A stretch of 64,000 bases of DNA from a bacterium. GTDB lineage: Bacteria; Bdellovibrionota; Bdellovibrionia; Bdellovibrionales; Bdellovibrionaceae. The notes under the pieces were generated by a model. It searched no databases and was not told the DNA's origin. It saw nothing but the letters and a program-made list of their open reading frames with translations. Positions 17,085 to 26,853 of the stretch are shown one piece after another. The stretch is from the NCBI GenBank assembly GCA_019752925.1, contig JAIELP010000011.1, positions 1 through 64,000 of the forward strand. The letters are read 5' to 3'. A program made the position numbers and the translations under genes. How positions within the stretch are numbered: position 1 is the first letter of the stretch; every line of letters starts with the position of its first letter.

Positions 17085-17738
17085 TTATTTGCGGTTTTCC
17101 CAGCCCTCTTTAAGGGGGCGGTCTATTTCAGCTTTAAAATCCACAATTCGTTTGTTGATTTTTAAAAAATTGATTAAAAACTCAGGAGAGTTGTTTTTTG
17201 GGTTAATCCATTCAAACATTGTGTCTTCATTTAAAAATACCGGGCAACGGTCGTGTCCTGCTTCAGCAATATATGAAGGTGGTTCGTCTGTGATGATCGC
17301 AAAACTGTTAACAATAGTTTGAGTTGAACTATCCAACCAGGAGTCCCAGATTCCGGCGGCCGTTAATACTGAATTGTTAACTTCTGAAAACCTCACCATA
17401 TGACCTGCGTATTTATTTTCATAAATGGATTCTACGAACACAGTGATAGGCACCAAGCAGCGTTTAGATACGAATGGTGTTTTCCAGCTTGGCTTTTCTA
17501 GAATAGTTTCAATACGAGCATTGTGCGTTGCGAATTTAACTTTTGACTCTTTAGACCACGAAGGCACCAAACTAAAATTCATTTTCTGAAATTGACGTTT
17601 GTTGTTGTGGTTGACGATGACAATAGATGGCGAATACGGCAATACGCGGAAATTTAAATTAAAATCATCCCCGATTTCAATGTTGTATTTACGGGCTAAT
17701 TCGCTGGCCCATGTGGTTAAAACATATTGTGCACACAT
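17085..17738 (-). CDS. SOS-response-associated protein, SRAP/YedK (HMCES) family
   Basis: SRAP proteins crosslink to abasic sites in single-stranded DNA through Cys2 and shield the damage. The residues are visible: Cys2 (MCAQY), Asn73 (HNARIET), Glu103 (VFVESIY) and His162 (GHDRCPV), matching Cys2, Asn75, Glu105 and His160 of E. coli YedK. The familiar GRY after Cys2 is AQY here, and GFYEW is VFVES. At 217 residues the length is normal. It is convergent with the phytase-like gene and separate from dinB, 9 kb away. Confidence 0.9.
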   Translation of the reverse strand: MCAQYVLTTWASELARKYNIEIGDDFNLNFRVLPYSPSIVIVNHNNKRQFQKMNFSLVPSWSKESKVKFATHNARIETILEKPSWKTPFVSKRCLVPITVFVESIYENKYAGHMVRFSEVNNSVLTAAGIWDSWLDSSTQTIVNSFAIITDEPPSYIAEAGHDRCPVFLNEDTMFEWINPKNNSPEFLINFLKINKRIVDFKAEIDRPLKEGWENRK

Positions 17739-17822
17739 TTAAGCAGTACATCATCAGACTTAAGTAAGTTCAAAGTAAAATAAGTGTTTGTTCGCTTTGT
17801 CATACCGATTTAGACTCAACTG

Positions 17823-18704
17823 ATGAAACGTGTGGTCCCTTTTATTCTAGCAGTTCTACTTTATTGTTACCCAACTGTTGCACAGGATGAAATTGCCATT
17901 CCTATAAGACCAACTGAACTTTCAGCCTCCGCTGAAGAAGAGCCCCTTCCACCTTTGTTTGAATACGGTATTTTTGTAGGCTCCGTATCGATTGCTGATT
18001 ACCCTACGTCGGATCAATCTCGTATAAGAACTATTCCAGCGCCGTTAATACGCTATCATGGTGACCTTTTCAGAGCTGACGATGAAGACGGAACCCGATT
18101 TAGGTTTATTCAATCTGAAAAATTCAAATTAGATCTTAGTTTTGGCGGATCTTTCCCTACTGATACAAATAACAATCGGGCCCGTTTAGGTATGCCTAAC
18201 TTGGACTTCACTCTTGAGGTTGGCCCCCGCTTACTATACTACTTGTACCGCGATAAAACTGTGGGTCAGGTGCGTATCGGCATTCCCTACCGTGGTACAT
18301 TCGCTACTAACTTTACTAAATGGTACGGCGTAGGCTCCGTATTTGCTCCTGTATTTCAAATCGATAAATACAATGTGTTTATTGAAAATTTAGATTTATA
18401 TTTTTCGCATTCACTTAATTATCTGGACGAAGGCCAAATGGATTATTTTTTTCAGGTCGATCCACAGTATCAAACAGCAGAGCGCGCTACTTACGATGCC
18501 CGCGCAGGCTTTTTAAGCTCGTCTACCTCATTTGCCGTTAAATATCAGTGGAAAGATAAAATGCTCTTAGTGGCAACCAGCTACGCAGATTATTCGCAGT
18601 CATCGAATACGCGCAGCTATTTACACCGTAATAATATCAATTGGAGCTACTTCGTAGGTTTCGGTTGGATTCTCGGCGAATCAGAAAAACGCGGCATTAA
18701 GTAA
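17823..18704 (+). CDS. MipA/OmpV-family outer-membrane protein
   Basis: The 293-residue protein has a signal peptide (ending TVAQ) and a beta-barrel. Opening strands FEYGIFVGSVSIADYPTSDQ and IPAPLIRYHGD are typical of the MipA/OmpV family, as is the YFVGFGWI strand near the C-terminus. MipA bridges murein hydrolases and synthases in E. coli; other members only insert in the outer membrane. No further context supports a specific role. Confidence 0.85.
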   Translation: MKRVVPFILAVLLYCYPTVAQDEIAIPIRPTELSASAEEEPLPPLFEYGIFVGSVSIADYPTSDQSRIRTIPAPLIRYHGDLFRADDEDGTRFRFIQSEKFKLDLSFGGSFPTDTNNNRARLGMPNLDFTLEVGPRLLYYLYRDKTVGQVRIGIPYRGTFATNFTKWYGVGSVFAPVFQIDKYNVFIENLDLYFSHSLNYLDEGQMDYFFQVDPQYQTAERATYDARAGFLSSSTSFAVKYQWKDKMLLVATSYADYSQSSNTRSYLHRNNINWSYFVGFGWILGESEKRGIK

Positions 18705-18715
18705 GCCATTTAAAG

Positions 18716-19453
18716 TCAGTCCAAAAAACGACCTAACATCTGTTGGTCGTTTAAAACTTTCTCGATAGTCTGATACGTAGGCAAAAAGCTTTCCACTAGA
18801 CTCCAGAACTCCATTGAATGATTTAAATGCTTTAAATGACAAAGCTCGTGCACTATTACGTAATCAATCAAAGACTGAGACTGGCAAATTAATTTCCAAT
18901 TAAGTGAAATATGTTTTTGTGATGAACAGCTGCCCCATCTTGTTTGATTAGAACGAAATATAAGCTTTTGTGGCTTTAAATTAGTTACCTGAGACCATAA
19001 CTGCATTCTTTCGGTTAAATACAATTCAGCCTGCTTTTTATAGAATTTTTTTAATTTTTCAGAAAGCCCCGCCTTAGCGCTATCTGCTATATGAGTATTA
19101 CGAGGCAAATAGCACACTAAAAATCCGTCTTCAATTTTGAAGAAAGGTTTTTTCAATTTTGTTTCTGCAAACTGCAAATACTTAAGCTCGCCTAAAAAAG
19201 GAAAATATTCGCCAGCAGCAATCTGCGGTATTTTAAATCTTTCATTAAGTTCGCGAAATTTTGAAATATTTTTTTCGATCCATCTTTTTTTAGACATTAA
19301 AAAGCTGATGATTTCTTCAGGCTTAGTGCGCATATTGGTTTTTACCCGCATAAACTTATCGGGATGCATGCGCAAGGTTAAACGATTAAAGCGGGCCTTT
19401 CGCTCAACTTCAATCGGATGGTCTAAAAAATAAAGAATCTCGGGGCTAGGCAT
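18716..19453 (-). CDS. YgjP-like metallopeptidase (SprT/WLM group)
   Basis: The 245-residue cytosolic protein carries H202-ELCH-H206 and a third histidine in HLNHSMEFW, with the upstream family motif TRWGSCS (171-177). This is the YgjP/DUF45 zinc peptidase family. The group is often found beside restriction systems or alone; the substrates are unknown. Convergent with the MipA-like gene. Confidence 0.88.
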   Translation of the reverse strand: MPSPEILYFLDHPIEVERKARFNRLTLRMHPDKFMRVKTNMRTKPEEIISFLMSKKRWIEKNISKFRELNERFKIPQIAAGEYFPFLGELKYLQFAETKLKKPFFKIEDGFLVCYLPRNTHIADSAKAGLSEKLKKFYKKQAELYLTERMQLWSQVTNLKPQKLIFRSNQTRWGSCSSQKHISLNWKLICQSQSLIDYVIVHELCHLKHLNHSMEFWSLVESFLPTYQTIEKVLNDQQMLGRFLD

Positions 19454-19525
19454 ACCTAATAGTAGAATGCTCTTTTAGTGAAAGCAACAAACTGAGACTT
19501 GTATTTAAGTGTAAATATCTTATAA

Positions 19526-20194
19526 ATGATGAAGATGTCGTCAGTTAACGCCAATCCTACATTTAATTACAGCCAGCCCGGTGAATACAATTTTTCACAC
19601 GACTCAGTCTTTTTAGCTCATCGAGTTTCTGAAATCATTAAAGAGGAAAATACTCGAATTAAAAATGTTCTGGATTTATGCTCCGGCTGCGGCGTTGTGG
19701 GTTTGGATTTACTTTTTTATTTAAATCAAAACAATACAGTTATGCCGGCTCATATTGATTTTTTAGAAGTGCAGGATTTGTATCGCACTCATTTCATAAA
19801 AAATGTCGAAACTTTAAAAACTCATATCAGTAAGATTCCTGATTATAGATTTTTAAATATAAATTACAACGAACTTAGCTTGTTGCCTGATTTTCATAAT
19901 AAGTATGACCTTATTATATGTAATCCGCCTTATTTCCGTAAAGGTTTTGGCAAGCTTTCTCCAAACGAGTTTAAAAACCGCTGTCGCTTTTTTATAGATT
20001 CCGACTACCCTAACTTGATTAAATCCATTGAGTACTCCCTACATTCTGCAGGTAAGGCCTTCGTACTTTTGAAATCCTTGCAGGAGCACGGGATTAATAT
20101 CGAGAAAGAATTTCATAGTGTTTCGCCAGAGTTAAAGCTTAAAAACTTAGGTTTAATACGCGACACCTCACTATATTGCATTACAAAGCACTAA
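19526..20194 (+). CDS. N6-adenine or related class I methyltransferase (TrmN6-like)
   Basis: The 222-residue protein has the S-adenosylmethionine motif I LDLCSGCGVVGLDL (49-62) and the amino-methyltransferase motif NPPY (133-136). The layout with N-terminal QPxxYNFSHDSVFLA and a C-terminal strand resembles YfiC/TrmN6, which methylates A37 of tRNA1-Val. The RNA substrate is inferred. Three ATGs (first, second and fourth codons) could start translation and none has a good ribosome site. Confidence 0.78.
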   Translation: MMKMSSVNANPTFNYSQPGEYNFSHDSVFLAHRVSEIIKEENTRIKNVLDLCSGCGVVGLDLLFYLNQNNTVMPAHIDFLEVQDLYRTHFIKNVETLKTHISKIPDYRFLNINYNELSLLPDFHNKYDLIICNPPYFRKGFGKLSPNEFKNRCRFFIDSDYPNLIKSIEYSLHSAGKAFVLLKSLQEHGINIEKEFHSVSPELKLKNLGLIRDTSLYCITKH

Positions 20195-20310
20195 CTCCTT
20201 CTAAAAATGCGATTTCTTAATTATTCACAAAAAGCATAATAATATCTTAATAATACTATTTAAAAATAATAAAGCCTGAGCTATAAAGGCTCCATTAACA
20301 AGGACAAGGC

Positions 20311-21579
20311 ATGAAAAATATATTATTAATTTCGTTACTCTTAATCAGTTCAATCAGTTTTGGCGCGCGCTCAGAAGGCGGATTACTTAACTACTCAACA
20401 GTTGTAGATATTTCAGCTAATAAAGGAAAAACATTCTTTGCATTAATGCAAGATGTGGTTAAGCCAGCATTAGACGAATATGCAACTGAAGGCTTTATCG
20501 TAGCTGACGGTAAAACAGTTATTGCCGCACTTAAAAATGTAGAAACGAAAGTTTCTGCCAAAGCTATACGTGCTGCCGGAAGCCAAGCTCAGTTAAAAAA
20601 ATTAGCTGATGAGCTACACGACTCAGGCGAAAAGATCACTTTCTATGACCTACCACAAGCCATTGCTGATGCAGGTGTAAGTGCCGGTCGTTATGACTTA
20701 TCAACCTTTTTAGCTTTAGTAAGCGGCGGTGGCGTAGCTTTAAAAATTAATGACGACAATTTTGCTTACAATGTCAATTATGGTACGGGTGAATTTGAAA
20801 AAGATGAAATGACCGGTCGTAGCTTTGGAGAAGCTCCAGGTCGTTTAGCTTTAGATGCATCTGATAAACATTACTTACAAATTCTTGAAAAATACGTGCG
20901 TACTGAAGGCGAAAACTCTGAAGAATTCTACTTATCTTTAATGCAAATCTTATTAAACAGCGACGCTTCAAACTATGAAAATATCTCTGAAGCCGGTCAG
21001 GCCGTAGCCAGTGATTTTATTGCGGTTTACACAGCTGAACAAGACCGTCACTTAATGGCTGAGTTAAAAAATCACCACTGGGACGAAGCTTTACTTGAAG
21101 TAACTTTATTATCAGCTTTCCACGGCGGCCAAAAAAACGTTATGGTTATGTACGATGGTCAATTAACTGATACAACTTTAGCTCAATCTCCGGGTTGTAA
21201 CGAAGAAGAAAGATCTGAAAAACGTGCTTCTATGATCGACTACTGGCAATTCAGCACAAGCAATGATCCCGCAAACTGTAACCGCAGCGGTATCAACATC
21301 ACTCGTCGTGATTTCAGAGCTTTAGGCGCAATGATCTCTGACTACCAAAGAGAAAACAACCCTGAATTAGTTGAGAATGTTGAAAGACACTTCAAAGGAA
21401 TCAAAACCGGTGGCAACGTATTTGCTGAATTATCTGACTTCTTAATCAACTTCGATACTCCTAAAAAGTTAGATAAAAAGACACAGCAATTGGCACAGGA
21501 TTTTACAGCATTCTTAATGCAAGTTCGTAAAGACGCTAACAAGATGTCTTCACACATCATCGAAGTAAATAACAAATAA
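20311..21579 (+). CDS. Secreted protein of unknown function
   Basis: A 422-residue protein with a signal peptide (MKNILLISLLLISSISFG). The mature part is mostly helical and acidic, has only two cysteines, and has no motif I recognise. The ribosome site AAGGACAAGGC precedes the ATG. The base composition and strong codon bias (repeated GAA, TTA, GCT) suggest good expression. Upstream, 20273-20294 holds a small AGCCT/AGGCT hairpin. Confidence 0.7.
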   Translation: MKNILLISLLLISSISFGARSEGGLLNYSTVVDISANKGKTFFALMQDVVKPALDEYATEGFIVADGKTVIAALKNVETKVSAKAIRAAGSQAQLKKLADELHDSGEKITFYDLPQAIADAGVSAGRYDLSTFLALVSGGGVALKINDDNFAYNVNYGTGEFEKDEMTGRSFGEAPGRLALDASDKHYLQILEKYVRTEGENSEEFYLSLMQILLNSDASNYENISEAGQAVASDFIAVYTAEQDRHLMAELKNHHWDEALLEVTLLSAFHGGQKNVMVMYDGQLTDTTLAQSPGCNEEERSEKRASMIDYWQFSTSNDPANCNRSGINITRRDFRALGAMISDYQRENNPELVENVERHFKGIKTGGNVFAELSDFLINFDTPKKLDKKTQQLAQDFTAFLMQVRKDANKMSSHIIEVNNK

Positions 21580-22305
21580 TCAGGCTTTAAAGGTATTGCG
21601 CTGCTTACGAAGACTAGCAAATTCCTGAACAGATGAGGCGATTAAAAAAGGATTGGCTGAAAACTCCGATCCAAGGATTAAGGGAACCGAAGGATCGTTC
21701 CCTTTTCTGTTTTTAAGAAGCTCGATTTCATATTTTTGTAGCTCGGGAGTGTCGATATTGACTGATTTACAGAATTTTAAATTATTTTCCGTGTACTCAT
21801 GTGTGCAATACACTAAAGTTTCAGGTGGTAGTTTTTTAAATCTGGCTAAAGTATCAAAAGCTTGTTCCGCACTACCCTCAAATAAACGTCCGCATCCTAA
21901 TCCAAACAGAACATCTCCAGAGAACATCCAGTTATTTTTTTCGTTATAATAGGCTATATGCCCCAACGTATGGCCAGGCATCTCCATCACCTGAAAAGTA
22001 ATATCACCCCAGTTGATTTTATCGCCTTCGCTTAAAAACTTTGTACCCAGAACAATTTGTGATTTGTTTTTTTGGGGAGCGTAAATAGGAATATCTGGAA
22101 ACACATTGGTTATATCGATAAGTCCATCGATATGATCGTGATGATGGTGCGTAACCAGTACAGCGTCCAGTTGCAAGCCGCGTTCTTCGATAATTTTTAA
22201 TGGCGAATGTGCATCGCCCGGGTCTACCAATAACGCATTTTTACCATTTGTGATCAGAAAAACATAGTTATCATCAAATACCGGGATTAACTCAACCTGA
22301 CTCAT
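21580..22305 (-). CDS. gloB: Hydroxyacylglutathione hydrolase (glyoxalase II)
   Basis: Hydrolyses S-lactoylglutathione to lactate and glutathione. The metal motif is VTHHHHDHIDG (HxHxDH at 53-58), followed by GHTLGHIAYY, FSGDVLFGLGCGRLFEG and YCTHEYTENNLKF, a pattern specific to GloB among metallo-beta-lactamase folds. At 241 residues it is slightly shorter than E. coli GloB. Its ATG overlaps the trpS stop by four bases, so the two are translated from one message. Confidence 0.93.
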   Translation of the reverse strand: MSQVELIPVFDDNYVFLITNGKNALLVDPGDAHSPLKIIEERGLQLDAVLVTHHHHDHIDGLIDITNVFPDIPIYAPQKNKSQIVLGTKFLSEGDKINWGDITFQVMEMPGHTLGHIAYYNEKNNWMFSGDVLFGLGCGRLFEGSAEQAFDTLARFKKLPPETLVYCTHEYTENNLKFCKSVNIDTPELQKYEIELLKNRKGNDPSVPLILGSEFSANPFLIASSVQEFASLRKQRNTFKA

Positions 22306-23300
22306 TTACGGGGCACTAAACCTACAACATCATATACTTTTTTTAGAGTTGCAGAGGCTATCACTCGCGCGCGATCTGCACCTTCTGACATTTGCTGAGT
22401 TAAATAGTTACGGTCGGCCATAAGCTTATCATATTCTTCACGTACAGGCTTTAAAGTATTCACCACTACATCGGCTAAGTCGACCTTCAGGTGTCCGTAC
22501 ATTTTGCCTTCGTAATCTTTTTCCAGTTGTTCTATGGATTTATTGGCTAAAATAGAATAAATCGTCAATAAGTTAGAGATACCCGCTTTGTTTTCCGAAT
22601 CAAATTTAATTTCAGAACCTGAATCTGTGGCGGCAGATTTAATTTTTTTCTCTATTTTCTTAGCGTCATCTATTATGGATACAAAATTCTTTTCGTTTTC
22701 ATCGGACTTAGACATTTTTTTATCTGGTTCTTGCAACGACATAATACGGGCGCCGCTTTTAGGAATATGTGGTTCTGGCATTTTTAAAATACCCTCACCA
22801 TAACGATTGGCAAAATAAGTAACTAAATCACGGCACAGCTCGATATGCTGCTTTTGATCCTCGCCTACCGGAACTAAATCGGCTTGATATAGTAAAATAT
22901 CCGCCGCCATCAGAACAGGATATGTAAATAAACCAGCATTGATATTTTTAGAATGCTTTTCAGACTTTTCTTTAAACTGGGTCATGCGGTTTAAGTTACC
23001 CATCGGAGTTAGGCATGTTAAAATCCAAGAAAGTTCCGTATGCTCAGGAACATGAGACTGTGCAAAAATAATATTTTTTTTAGGGTCTAAACCTAAAGCC
23101 AAGTACTGGGCATAAAAACTGTAAGTTCTTTCTTTTAAAATCTTTGGATCCTGCTGAACTGTAAGGGCATGCAAATCAGCTAAAAAATAGAGGCAGTTAT
23201 ATTCATCCTGAAGTTTTTTCCAGTTATTGATGGCCCCGATGTAGTTGCCTAAAGTTAAATCTCCTGTGACCGTGCTACCGCTTAATATGGTTTTTTTCAT
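22302..23300 (-). CDS. trpS: Tryptophanyl-tRNA synthetase
   Basis: A 332-residue class I synthetase charging tRNA-Trp. The HIGH-like signature is present as TGDLTLGNYIGAI and the KMSKS loop as KKMSKSDEN. The segment AADILLYQADLVPVGEDQKQH is typical of TrpRS. First gene of a two-gene unit with gloB. Divergent from slyX across an 83-base promoter region. Confidence 0.96.
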   Translation of the reverse strand: MKKTILSGSTVTGDLTLGNYIGAINNWKKLQDEYNCLYFLADLHALTVQQDPKILKERTYSFYAQYLALGLDPKKNIIFAQSHVPEHTELSWILTCLTPMGNLNRMTQFKEKSEKHSKNINAGLFTYPVLMAADILLYQADLVPVGEDQKQHIELCRDLVTYFANRYGEGILKMPEPHIPKSGARIMSLQEPDKKMSKSDENEKNFVSIIDDAKKIEKKIKSAATDSGSEIKFDSENKAGISNLLTIYSILANKSIEQLEKDYEGKMYGHLKVDLADVVVNTLKPVREEYDKLMADRNYLTQQMSEGADRARVIASATLKKVYDVVGLVPRK

Positions 23301-23383
23301 ATTTAAAAACTATACTGGTTTTAATGGGGTTGGTGTAGCTGTTTTGTATTGATTTTTCACAAAAATTAGGCAATCTTTCCTGC

Positions 23384-23593
23384 ATGTCTAACGAAAACCA
23401 GCTGATCGACATCGAAATTAAAATAGCCCATCAGGATAAAACCCTGGAGGAATTGAGCGATGTTATCTACAAACAGCAGCAACAAATAGACTCTTTAGAG
23501 AAAAGTTTAAAAACCTTGATATCCCGTATTCAAAACGGGACTAATGGGGAGCTTGAAATAGGCCCAGCTGACGAAAAACCACCCCATTACTAA
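23384..23593 (+). CDS. slyX: SlyX-family protein
   Basis: A 69-residue protein, almost all coiled coil (about 5-50, with LEELSDVIYKQQQQIDSLEK), ending in PPHY, the hallmark of SlyX. The function of the family is unknown. It begins a run of three plus-strand genes, 15 bases ahead of the ABC ATPase. Confidence 0.88.
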   Translation: MSNENQLIDIEIKIAHQDKTLEELSDVIYKQQQQIDSLEKSLKTLISRIQNGTNGELEIGPADEKPPHY

Positions 23594-23608
23594 CCAAAGG
23601 AAACTTAA

Positions 23609-24292
23609 TTGATAAGCCTTAAGAATCTTTCACGTCAAATAACTCACGACTTTAATATTCAGAATATCAGTTTACACTTACCCGCTAACAGTATTTTATC
23701 GCTCATCGGAAAATCCGGTTCTGGAAAAAGCACCCTACTTCGCTGCATTGCCGGGCTTGAAACTTATAGTATTGAGCACGAACAAAAACCTGAGCGCATT
23801 GGCTTTGTTTTTCAATCATCTAATTTATTTTCACATTTAACTTTAGAACAAAATATCAAATTAGCTCTTCAAAAAGTGCAAAAAAAAGATTCGGCTGAAG
23901 CCGATAAAATCTGCAATGAGGTTTTAGATCAGGTTAAACTCAGCCACCGAAAAAGCTACCGCCCTTCACAACTTTCTGGAGGACAGCAACAACGTGGCGC
24001 AATCGCCAGAGCGCTTGCATTAAAGCCGCAACTTATTTTATATGATGAGCCCACTTCTGCACTTGATCCTGAATTAGTAGATGAATTACTTGATTTAATG
24101 CTAGATCTTAAAAAAATCGGCATTACCCAGGTTGTGGCTACTCACGAAAAAAGCGCCATTAAAAAAATTAGCGATTATGTTGGCTATATGAACTCCGGAG
24201 AACTCCGCCTGTTTGAACATTTTTCTAAAGTTGCTAATAAAGCAAAGGAATTAACAAGTGAAGAACAAAAATATCTGCAATTATTTATTTAG
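23609..24292 (+). CDS. Amino-acid ABC transporter ATP-binding protein
   Basis: A 227-residue ATPase with Walker A GKSGSGKST (about 35-43), Q-loop FQSSNLF, signature LSGGQQQRG, Walker B LILYDEPTSALDP and the switch histidine in VATHEKS. The pattern is that of the polar amino-acid group (GlnQ/GltL). TTG start with AAGGA seven bases upstream. Its 3' end overlaps the next gene by 35 bases, so the two are coupled. Confidence 0.92.
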   Translation: MISLKNLSRQITHDFNIQNISLHLPANSILSLIGKSGSGKSTLLRCIAGLETYSIEHEQKPERIGFVFQSSNLFSHLTLEQNIKLALQKVQKKDSAEADKICNEVLDQVKLSHRKSYRPSQLSGGQQQRGAIARALALKPQLILYDEPTSALDPELVDELLDLMLDLKKIGITQVVATHEKSAIKKISDYVGYMNSGELRLFEHFSKVANKAKELTSEEQKYLQLFI

Positions 24293-25748
24293 CTTCTTTA
24301 CGGCAATAACTTTACTTTGCTCTTTTGCAGAGGGTGAAACTTTGCGTTGGGCTGCCGACACCGAAAGCGGAGCGCCTTTCGTATTTTATGAATCTGGCAA
24401 CATTCAGCAAATGACTGGCTTTGAGTATGATTTAATTCAACTTTTAGCTGCAAAACTCAAGCGTGAACCTGTATTTGTTCAAAACGCCTGGGACGGACTT
24501 ATTTTAGGGCTCAATAATAATTTATACGATATTGCCATCAATGGTTTAGAAATCACCGAAGACCGCCAAAAGGCCGTTAACTTTTCAGAACCTTATTACG
24601 CCACCTATTTACAGATCATCGTTAAGCAGGGAGACACCCGTTTTAAAAATTTATCAGACCTTTCAGGTTTTAAAGTCGGTACTTTATCGGGGGCACTTTC
24701 AGAAAAGGTTTTACGGGCACAAGATGGTATTCAGGTCCTGACTTATGAGTCTGAAACTCTGGCCCATCAGGATTTAACTATTTCCCGTTCTGATGCTCTG
24801 TTGTTTGACGCTCCTATTGCTAAATATTTTTCTGAAATCAATCCTAAATTCCAAGTACTGCCTACGCCTGTAGGCTCCATTACCTATGGAATAGCTATTT
24901 CTAAAAAAAATCCTGAATTACTAAAACAAATCAATAAAGCTCTTGGCGACATGAAAGAAAGCGGAGAACTGAAAGTTATTTTAGAAAAATGGGCTTTATG
25001 GAACCCGAATACTGCTTCTTTATTTAACGATATGTCGCCAAGCCGTACTCAACCAGTAAGTTTTGAAAAATACAAAGACAGCCTGAACTTAAAAAGAAGT
25101 TTTGCGGAAAGCGTAGAGATTTATAAGAAATCTCTACCTTTGTTACTTAAAGGTGCTGTTCAAACCGTTAAAATCAGTTTCACTTCAATGATTTTAGCAG
25201 TTTTTTTCGGATTAGTATTAGTTACATTAAGACTGTATGGAAATAAATTTTTTCAGATAGCGACCACTTTTTTTGTGGAGTTTATGAGAGGCACTCCATT
25301 ATTACTGCAATTATTTTTTATTTTTTACGCTTTACCTAGCATTGGAGTAGAAATATCTGCATTTACGGCAGCCGTTATCGGCCTAGGTTTAAACTATTCC
25401 GTACAGGAAAGTGAAATTTACCGAAGTGGCTTACAAAGTGTTCACAAAAACCAAATTGAAGCTGCTAAAATGCTGGGGCTTACTAAATGGCAATGCTTTT
25501 GGTCCATTCAGGTACCTCAGGCTTTTAAATTTTGCCTTCCGCCCATGACAACCGATTTTATTGCTTTAATTAAAGATTCGTCTTTGGTTTCTGTAATTAC
25601 ATTAGTAGAACTGACTAAGACTTATTCGCTTTTATCAGCTACTTACTATGACTATGTGGGATTTGCAATGCTGACAGCCCTACTTTATATCCTGGTAGGG
25701 CTGCCGCTGGTTCTGCTTTCCCGTTATCTGGAGCGAAGAACTATCTAA
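24258..25748 (+). CDS. Fused amino-acid-binding protein and ABC permease
   Basis: The 496-residue protein has an N-terminal signal-like segment, a type 3 periplasmic binding domain (about 25-250, with TGFEYDLIQLLAAKL and DIAINGLEITEDRQK) and a permease domain with about five membrane segments (about 290-490). The permease has the EAAKMLGLTKWQCFWSIQVPQA coupling loop of the HisM/GltK group. Such fusions are known in GlnPQ-type systems of other bacteria. GTG start with AAGGA seven bases upstream, inside the ATPase gene. Together with that ATPase it would form a complete importer; the ligand is not evident. Confidence 0.9.
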   Translation: MKNKNICNYLFSFFTAITLLCSFAEGETLRWAADTESGAPFVFYESGNIQQMTGFEYDLIQLLAAKLKREPVFVQNAWDGLILGLNNNLYDIAINGLEITEDRQKAVNFSEPYYATYLQIIVKQGDTRFKNLSDLSGFKVGTLSGALSEKVLRAQDGIQVLTYESETLAHQDLTISRSDALLFDAPIAKYFSEINPKFQVLPTPVGSITYGIAISKKNPELLKQINKALGDMKESGELKVILEKWALWNPNTASLFNDMSPSRTQPVSFEKYKDSLNLKRSFAESVEIYKKSLPLLLKGAVQTVKISFTSMILAVFFGLVLVTLRLYGNKFFQIATTFFVEFMRGTPLLLQLFFIFYALPSIGVEISAFTAAVIGLGLNYSVQESEIYRSGLQSVHKNQIEAAKMLGLTKWQCFWSIQVPQAFKFCLPPMTTDFIALIKDSSLVSVITLVELTKTYSLLSATYYDYVGFAMLTALLYILVGLPLVLLSRYLERRTI

Positions 25749-26691
25749 ATAATAAATCCACAACGAAATTCATTTTTTCTTGAGTTAAACCAAGAGTTAA
25801 TACTCCGTTAGAAAATAAATTCTGAGCTGTCTCAGGGTTTTCTTTAAATGTAATCTGAGTTACTTTGTTAGCTTGTAACAATACCTGAATATCCGGAGTT
25901 AAGAAGTTTACAAAATTTACTAAAGTTGATTCTACTTGTTCAGTCGGAACTAATAGAGTGTCGATTTTAGTGTAACCGTATTGCACAACTGCTTTTACTA
26001 AAGCCTCAATACCAGCTGCTCCTAATACTAATTGTTCACCCGCTCTTGCATCAAAATGACCAACTGAAATAATCAATGTCTTTTTGTTTTTATAATACCA
26101 GGATGGAACTAATGCCGCAGACGCTTTGCTGTAAAAATAATTTGTATCAGTAATGACGATTTGATCCAATTGTGACCTTAAATCAGCTGAAACATTATTA
26201 GCTAAAATTACATCTAAATAACTTAGCAGCTGTAGATGACTTTCATTTGAACCACTTGTTTGACTTAATGAATCCACATCACGTCTAACTAAATAAAGCG
26301 AATCTCTTTTAACACTTAATTGCTCTAATATTTTTTCTTCTAAAGGAATGCGAGTCTCGAACGCCGTTAAGGAAGCCAAATCATAGTCCGCAATTAAAGA
26401 ATGCTGACGTAAACGCGAGTAAGCTTCAATTCTAAGCGGTGTTGTGTAAGTGTTTGGGCATTCAATATAAAGATTTTGCACTAATTTATCCGGACCGTAT
26501 GCATTTAGGTTGTCCGTATTTGTTAAGAATGCATGTAAATTATGTACCACTTTAATTTTCTGAACGTCAGAAAGGTTCGGACAAAAACTAACTCCTAAGC
26601 GGGACTGAATATCTTTCAGCTTATCGCTATATCCGGCACTTGCACCCATTGCCAGAGTGATTAGTGATAAAAATAAAACTACTAATTTCAT
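25741..26691 (-). CDS. Secreted protein of unknown function
   Basis: A 316-residue protein with signal peptide (ending GASAGYS). Two cysteines lie in the first 80 residues. Repeated Leu-rich strands in the second half are followed by a VTQITFKENPETAQN segment. No family is recognised. It overlaps the end of the convergent transporter gene by eight bases. Confidence 0.68.
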   Translation of the reverse strand: MKLVVLFLSLITLAMGASAGYSDKLKDIQSRLGVSFCPNLSDVQKIKVVHNLHAFLTNTDNLNAYGPDKLVQNLYIECPNTYTTPLRIEAYSRLRQHSLIADYDLASLTAFETRIPLEEKILEQLSVKRDSLYLVRRDVDSLSQTSGSNESHLQLLSYLDVILANNVSADLRSQLDQIVITDTNYFYSKASAALVPSWYYKNKKTLIISVGHFDARAGEQLVLGAAGIEALVKAVVQYGYTKIDTLLVPTEQVESTLVNFVNFLTPDIQVLLQANKVTQITFKENPETAQNLFSNGVLTLGLTQEKMNFVVDLLFR

Positions 26692-26766
26692 ATGATCTCC
26701 TTGTTATGTTTGAACAGGCCCAACAGACCAAAGACCCGAGCCTTTGTCTAGCTTAGCGGAGCGCCG

Positions 26767-26778
26767 TTAATGCATTAA
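26767..26778. promoter_or_regulatory. Perfect 12-bp palindrome upstream of the TIGR02147 gene
   Basis: The sequence ttaatgcattaa lies 76 bases before the regulator start and 76 bases before the divergent secreted-protein gene. A symmetric site between divergent genes could be an autoregulatory operator. Short AT-rich palindromes also arise by chance. Confidence 0.3.
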
Positions 26779-26853
26779 ACGTTCGATTCAGCAAACTCTG
26801 GATTCATCACTTTTTTAAACTTGATATTCTATGCAGATACTTTGTAATAGGTT